Source: Treponema sp. (GTDB lineage: Bacteria; Spirochaetota; Spirochaetia; Treponematales; Treponemataceae). Taken from it: DNA of 17,002 bases. The first letter of the stretch is position 1. Each line of letters opens with the position of its first letter. The notes under the pieces were generated by a model that saw only the letters and a list, made by a program, of their open reading frames with translations, had not been told where the DNA came from and did not search any database. The stretch is from NCBI GenBank assembly GCA_016294035.1, contig JAEDCT010000030.1:1-17002 (forward strand), written 5' to 3'. The translations under genes were made by a program, and so were the position numbers. Shown in pieces: positions 13,832 to 17,002 of this stretch.

Positions 13832-14941
13832 ATGGCAGAAAAATTTGACTACAAGAAAGCAGGTGTTGATGTAAACGAAGGTTACAAGGCAGTAGACAAG
13901 TACAAGGTGCAGTCAGAACGCGCAAGAATTCCGGGACAGCTCACAGAACTTGGTGCATTTAACGGAATGTTTGCAGTTCCAAAGGGAATGAAGAATCCTG
14001 TAATGGTTTCTGGTACAGACGGCGTTGGTACAAAACTTGACATTGCTTTCCAGATGAAAAAATATGACACCGTAGGAATTGACTGTGTTGCCATGAGTGT
14101 AAACGATATTCTTTGTTCTGGTGTTCAGACATCATTCTTCCTTGATTACATTGCCTGTGGAAAGCTTGACTCTAAGGTTGCCGGTGAATTGGTTAAGGGA
14201 GTTACAGACGGTTGTGTTGAAACAGGATGTGCTCTTCTTGGTGGGGAAACTGCAGAAATGCCAGGTTTCTATGATGAAGGAAAGTATGATCTTGCCGGAT
14301 TTGGTGTTGGTGTAGTTGATAAGGCTGATGTTATTGATGGAAAGAAGATGAAAGAAGGAGATGTTCTCATTGGACTTTCATCAACAGGTCCACACTCAAA
14401 TGGTTATTCACTTATCAGAAAGCTCGTAAAGAATTTTGATGAAAAGGTTAAGGTTGATGGTAAGGAAAAGAAGATTGGTGAAGTTCTTCTTACTCCAACA
14501 CGTATTTATGTTAAGCCTGTAATGGAAGTTCTCAAGAAATTCCGTTCATCTGTTCATGGCATGGTTCATGTTACAGGAGGCGGATTCTATGAAAATCTTC
14601 CTCGTATGTATCCTCAGGCAAAGGAAGGAAAAAAGCAGCTTTGTTCCATCATTAAGAAGGGAAGCTGGGATGTTCCTGAGATTTTTGACATTCTTGTCAA
14701 GAAGGGTGCTGATGCCGCCAATATGTTCAATACATTCAACATGGGAATTGGACTTGTTCTTGCTGTAAAAAAAGAAGATGCAAAGAAGATTCTTGATATG
14801 TTCAACAAGAATGCAAAGAAGTACCACAAGAATGGTATCAAGGATATGGTTGCCTATGAAATCGGCTATGTTGGTCACACAGACAAAGTAATTAAGGGTG
14901 ATTTCAAGGGATCAAAAGAAATGACTAAATTTGTTGACTAG
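13832..14941 (+). CDS. purM: Phosphoribosylformylglycinamidine cyclo-ligase (AIR synthetase)
   Basis: PurM, 369 aa, closes the imidazole ring: FGAM plus ATP gives AIR, step 5 of purine synthesis. Family features: start FDYKKAGVDVNEGYKAVDKYK, the glycine-rich MVSGTDGVGTKLDIAF (58-73), VGIDCVAMSVNDILCSGVQTSFFLDY with the Asn-Asp of the ATP site, the LLGGETAEMPGFY motif, the segment LIGLSSTGPHSNGYSLIRKL, and HVTGGGFYENLPRMYP. It is slightly longer than the typical 345-350 aa, with a charged insertion VDGKEKKIGE and a Lys-rich C-terminus. Start supported by GGAG 6 nt upstream. purN, another step of the same pathway, lies 1 kb downstream beyond a gene of opposite orientation. Confidence 0.97.
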   Translation: MAEKFDYKKAGVDVNEGYKAVDKYKVQSERARIPGQLTELGAFNGMFAVPKGMKNPVMVSGTDGVGTKLDIAFQMKKYDTVGIDCVAMSVNDILCSGVQTSFFLDYIACGKLDSKVAGELVKGVTDGCVETGCALLGGETAEMPGFYDEGKYDLAGFGVGVVDKADVIDGKKMKEGDVLIGLSSTGPHSNGYSLIRKLVKNFDEKVKVDGKEKKIGEVLLTPTRIYVKPVMEVLKKFRSSVHGMVHVTGGGFYENLPRMYPQAKEGKKQLCSIIKKGSWDVPEIFDILVKKGADAANMFNTFNMGIGLVLAVKKEDAKKILDMFNKNAKKYHKNGIKDMVAYEIGYVGHTDKVIKGDFKGSKEMTKFVD

Positions 14942-14956
14942 TCATTAACATAAACC

Positions 14957-15044
14957 AAAGGGGGCTGAAAAGTTCAGGTTGCGGTGGTTGATTCAATCGA
15001 ATTCACCGGCAGTTTGTTTGCTTTTAAGGCCCCCCTTTTTTTTT
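14957..15044 (+). terminator. Strong long-stem intrinsic terminator after purM
   Basis: GGGGGC (14960-14965) pairs with GCCCCC (15029-15034), then AAAAG (14968-14972) with CTTTT (15021-15025), then inside these CGGTG (14982-14986) with CACCG (15004-15008). Nine T follow (15036-15044), ending just before the stop codon of the converging GH25 gene. The enclosed 60 nt is more than a terminator needs and could form a stable 3'-end RNA. Confidence 0.85.
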
Positions 15045-15045
15045 A

Positions 15046-15906
15046 TTATTTTCCGTTGTCAATAACCGGGACAAACATAATGTCTCTGTCTACAATGGTG
15101 CTGATTCCATTAACTTTACCATAAGCCGTGTATTGCCAGAACACAAAGTCATAGGGAGTTTGTGGTATTTCCTCATAATCAGCAAACCAGAACTGATAGT
15201 CCTTGAGCTTACCCATGTCAAAGAAAACATTCTGCCAGGTCATGTTTGCATATATCATTGGGGTGAATCCAGCTTCCTTTATTTTTTCACAGAATACAAT
15301 TGCGTTTTTTGTGAACTGTTCTCCTGACACAGGATCGCTTCTTGCTTCATCATCACGGATGCTTTCTGGATCAAAGAATACCGGCAGCTCTAGTTCTTCC
15401 GGCTTAATGTTGTCAATTATGATCTGAGCTTCTTCTTTTGCTTCCTTTTCATTTATGGCCTGTGAAAAAACATACACGCCTACAGGAAGCTTGTGTTCCC
15501 TGGCATTTTTTAGATTTATTCTGAAATTTTCATCCAGTACAAGATCTCCTTTTTTCCCATATCTTCTATATGCCATTCTGATTACAACAAATTCAATTCC
15601 GTCTTCACAAACTTTGTCCCAGTCAATTTCTTTTTCGTGTCGGGAAATGTCTATTCCATGGAGTATTTTGTAATTCTTGTCTTTGTATGTGAATCGTTGA
15701 GTTTCCTCATCGTACTTAAGTTTCTTGAAATCATAGTTGTGGCGGGGGAACTGAGGGTCTACGATCATTCTTTCCTTAATGCCCCAGGCTGTCTCATAAT
15801 CCCAGAGTTTAATTGAGGGCTTTTTTTCAATGTTTTTGTTTGAGCTTTTGCATGAAAAAAATGCAGGTGCAAGAAGAATTAAAAGTATTATAGCTTTTGT
15901 TTTCAT
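15046..15906 (-). CDS. GH25 lysozyme-like lipoprotein
   Basis: A 286-aa protein with a lipoprotein signal (MKTKAIILLILLAPAFFSC, lipid Cys at 19) followed by a glycosyl hydrolase 25 (Lyc/CH-type N-acetylmuramidase) domain from about residue 80. Visible: GIDISRHEKEIDWDKV (first catalytic-site Asp86), FVVIRMAYRRYG, LPVGVYVFSQA, the DxE motif as PVFFDPES (Asp179, Glu181), TPMIYANMTWQ, and WQYTAYGKVNGISTIVDRDIMF at the end. All acidic residues of the active site appear intact, so it is probably an active peptidoglycan hydrolase anchored to a membrane. It faces purM tail to tail and purN head to head. No Shine-Dalgarno; a TATAAT ends 11 nt before the ATG's A, predicting a leader of only a few nt. 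Confidence 0.9.
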   Translation of the reverse strand: MKTKAIILLILLAPAFFSCKSSNKNIEKKPSIKLWDYETAWGIKERMIVDPQFPRHNYDFKKLKYDEETQRFTYKDKNYKILHGIDISRHEKEIDWDKVCEDGIEFVVIRMAYRRYGKKGDLVLDENFRINLKNAREHKLPVGVYVFSQAINEKEAKEEAQIIIDNIKPEELELPVFFDPESIRDDEARSDPVSGEQFTKNAIVFCEKIKEAGFTPMIYANMTWQNVFFDMGKLKDYQFWFADYEEIPQTPYDFVFWQYTAYGKVNGISTIVDRDIMFVPVIDNGK

Positions 15907-15916
15907 AAGTCAAAGG

Positions 15917-15946
15917 ATTATATCCTGAATCAATTGAAAATTGCAA
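15917..15946 (-). promoter_or_regulatory. Putative GH25 promoter sharing its -35 with purN
   Basis: On the minus strand -35 TTGCAA (15946-15941), 18-nt spacer, perfect -10 TATAAT (15922-15917). Ten nt separate the -10 from the ATG, so the transcript would have about 3-4 nt of leader. TTGCAA is its own reverse complement and is also the -35 of the purN promoter. Confidence 0.55.
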
Positions 15947-15950
15947 TTTT
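15937..15950. promoter_or_regulatory. 14-bp palindrome centred on the shared -35
   Basis: AAAATTGCAATTTT is a perfect palindrome spanning the TTGCAA hexamer. It is set inside a second inverted repeat, AATTGAAA (15932-15939) / TTTCAATT (15957-15964). Either could be a repressor operator that acts on both divergent genes; no regulator is identified. Confidence 0.4.
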
Positions 15951-15969
15951 AAAATCTTTCAATTATAAT
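15941..15969 (+). promoter_or_regulatory. Putative purN promoter, leaderless
   Basis: -35 TTGCAA (15941-15946), 17-nt spacer, perfect -10 TATAAT (15964-15969). Eight nt separate the -10 from the purN ATG at 15978, so the predicted start point (about 15976) leaves 0-3 nt of leader. Confidence 0.6.
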
Positions 15970-15977
15970 CATCTTAT

Positions 15978-16604
15978 ATGACAAATAAGAAAAAAATTGC
16001 CGTTCTTGTTTCTGGCGGTGGAACAAATTTTCAGGCGTTGATTGACTATGCAAATACTCATGATGATTGTCCTTATGCAATTGATGTTGTAATTTCGAGT
16101 ACTAAAAATGCTTTTGCCCTGGAACGTGGAAAAAAAGCTGGCATTGATCAGGTTATAAAGAGCCCGTTTAGTGTGATGGGAAAAGAAAATGCCCGGAACG
16201 CAACTCGTGAAGAAAAAAATCAGGCTGTTTCCAATTCAATTCTTGAAGAATGCAAATCTCGTCAGATTGATATAATTGTTCTTGCCGGATATTTGAGTGT
16301 CCTTCAGGGAAAGATAATTCAGGAGTATTCCGGAAAAATCATTAACCTCCATCCTGCCCTCCTGCCAAAGTTTGGTGGGGTAGGCATGTGGGGACATAAT
16401 GTTCATGAAGCAGTTCTGGCTGCTGGTGAAACTGAAAGTGGCTGTACTGTTCATCTTGTTGATGGTGGATGTGATACTGGAAAAATTCTTGTTCAGAAAA
16501 GGGTTCCTGTTCTTCCCGGAGATGATGTGGATTCCCTGTATGGACGCATAGCACCTAAAGAACATGAGGCAATCGTTGAGGGGTTGCTGATGCTCTGCAA
16601 GTGA
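15978..16604 (+). CDS. purN: Phosphoribosylglycinamide formyltransferase
   Basis: PurN, 208 aa, transfers the formyl group of 10-formyl-THF to GAR, step 3 of purine synthesis. Features: N-terminal KIAVLVSGGGTNFQAL with the phosphate loop GGGTN (13-17), IIVLAGYLSVL, catalytic INLHPALLPKFGG with Asn123 and His125, VHEAVLAAGETESGCTVHLV, and the catalytic Asp166 in GGCDTGKI. These match Asn106, His108 and Asp144 of the E. coli enzyme. Length is normal; a short insertion near 60-80 (MGKENARNATREEKNQ) is as often seen outside enterobacteria. The start agrees with the family N-terminus and there is no Shine-Dalgarno; the mRNA is probably leaderless. It depends on FolD in this window for its cofactor. 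Confidence 0.96.
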   Translation: MTNKKKIAVLVSGGGTNFQALIDYANTHDDCPYAIDVVISSTKNAFALERGKKAGIDQVIKSPFSVMGKENARNATREEKNQAVSNSILEECKSRQIDIIVLAGYLSVLQGKIIQEYSGKIINLHPALLPKFGGVGMWGHNVHEAVLAAGETESGCTVHLVDGGCDTGKILVQKRVPVLPGDDVDSLYGRIAPKEHEAIVEGLLMLCK

Positions 16605-16625
16605 GATTAGTGAAAATCGCTTTCA

Positions 16626-16654
16626 TTTACAATTGAAAATTTTTGGGGTAGAAT
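16626..16654 (+). promoter_or_regulatory. Putative promoter of the Lys-rich gene, leaderless
   Basis: -35 TTTACA (16626-16631), 17-nt spacer, -10 TAGAAT (16649-16654); the ATG at 16662 follows after 7 nt. GGGG at 16645-16648 would be upstream of the transcript start and too far away for a normal ribosome site. Confidence 0.5.
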
Positions 16655-16661
16655 AAATTCT

Positions 16662-17002
16662 ATGGGTGGAAAAATAGAAAAGAAATCGGCTGCTGCAAAG
16701 ACTGCGGTGGCTAAAAAAACTGCGCCTGCAACAAAATTGGTTGCATCAAAAAAGGCTTCTCCTGCTAAAAAGGAGTCTGCATCGAAAACTGCAGCAAAAA
16801 CAACAGTTGCTAAAAAATCAGCTCCAGCAAAAACTCAGGTCAAGGCGGCTCCTGCAAAAAAAGCCGAGGCTCCTAAGTCTGTTCCTGCAAAAAAGGAAGA
16901 ACTTGAAAAATTCAGCGCCTGGTCAAATGCAAAGACCGTAAAGAAAACAAAGAAGGAAGTGGAAGCTGAAAAAAAGACGGCTGCAAGAATGGCAAAAAGT
17001 GC
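16662..17002 (+). CDS. Lys/Ala/Pro-rich basic protein, 5' part only
   Basis: An open reading frame from ATG 16662 with no stop before the window ends (at least 113 aa). It opens MGGKIEKKSAAAKTAVAKK and continues with irregular repeats of the form (A/S)-P-A-K-K and A-K-K-T/S up to about residue 78, then a more mixed, helical and highly charged segment: EELEKFSAWSNAKTVKK and EVEAEKKTAARMAKS. The repeats resemble the tails of histone H1-like bacterial proteins and AlgP, which bind DNA through Lys; similar tails also precede folded domains, for example in some DksA/TraR-type regulators. The missing C-terminus decides which. It starts 57 nt after purN, probably from its own promoter. Confidence 0.7.
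   Translation, partial: MGGKIEKKSAAAKTAVAKKTAPATKLVASKKASPAKKESASKTAAKTTVAKKSAPAKTQVKAAPAKKAEAPKSVPAKKEELEKFSAWSNAKTVKKTKKEVEAEKKTAARMAKS

Noticed and set aside
14957..15035. tmRNA, because the 5' end reads GGGGCTGAAA
   Set aside because: The segment is under 100 nt, has no tag reading frame and no tRNA-like 3' end with CCA; it is a terminator stem.

Overview
The window looks like chromosomal DNA from a spirochaete, most likely a gut- or rumen-type Treponema. I infer this from moderately AT-rich coding sequence, two lipobox lipoproteins and a small outer-membrane barrel, a spirochaete-like long MurD, a RarA fused to a second domain, and purine-synthesis genes (purM, purN), which the reduced pathogen T. 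pallidum lacks. This is inference; there is no rRNA or other taxonomic marker here. No tRNA, rRNA, CRISPR array, transposase or phage gene was seen.

Layout. 1-1342: an iron-ADH-fold protein on +, ending in an intrinsic terminator. 1341-7964: a minus-strand block read right to left: outer-membrane barrel protein, lipoprotein, rarA fusion, prfA (RF1) and prmC, the methyltransferase that acts on RF1. 8071-11958: a plus-strand folate and tRNA-modification block, folD, folE2, a four-helix-bundle protein and miaB. Nearly all the DNA between these genes is tandem GAATTNN heptamers. 12116-14941: murD and purM, closed by a strong terminator. 15046-15906: a GH25 lysozyme-like lipoprotein on minus. 15978-17002: purN and the start of a Lys/Ala/Pro-rich protein that runs off the window.

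How the genes work together. FolD and FolE2 supply reduced folates, and PurN consumes the 10-formyl-THF made by FolD. PurN and PurM are steps 3 and 5 of IMP synthesis. PrfA and PrmC are substrate and enzyme in translation termination, and MiaB matures tRNAs. MurD builds the wall and the GH25 protein may trim it.

Most unusual points: (1) heptamer arrays (30, 20 and 8 in-phase units, all with an invariant AATT core) that border folE2, the four-helix-bundle gene and miaB, supply stop codons, and flank the four-helix-bundle gene like a cassette; a decayed array lies between prfA and prmC and shares an 18-nt block with the miaB array at the same distance from the start codon. (2) Five genes have a good -10 box only 7-10 nt before the ATG and no Shine-Dalgarno, which predicts leaderless mRNAs. 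(3) The divergent purN/GH25 promoters appear to share one palindromic -35 hexamer. (4) The iron-ADH-like protein has lost three of its four metal ligands. All promoter and RNA-structure calls were made by eye.
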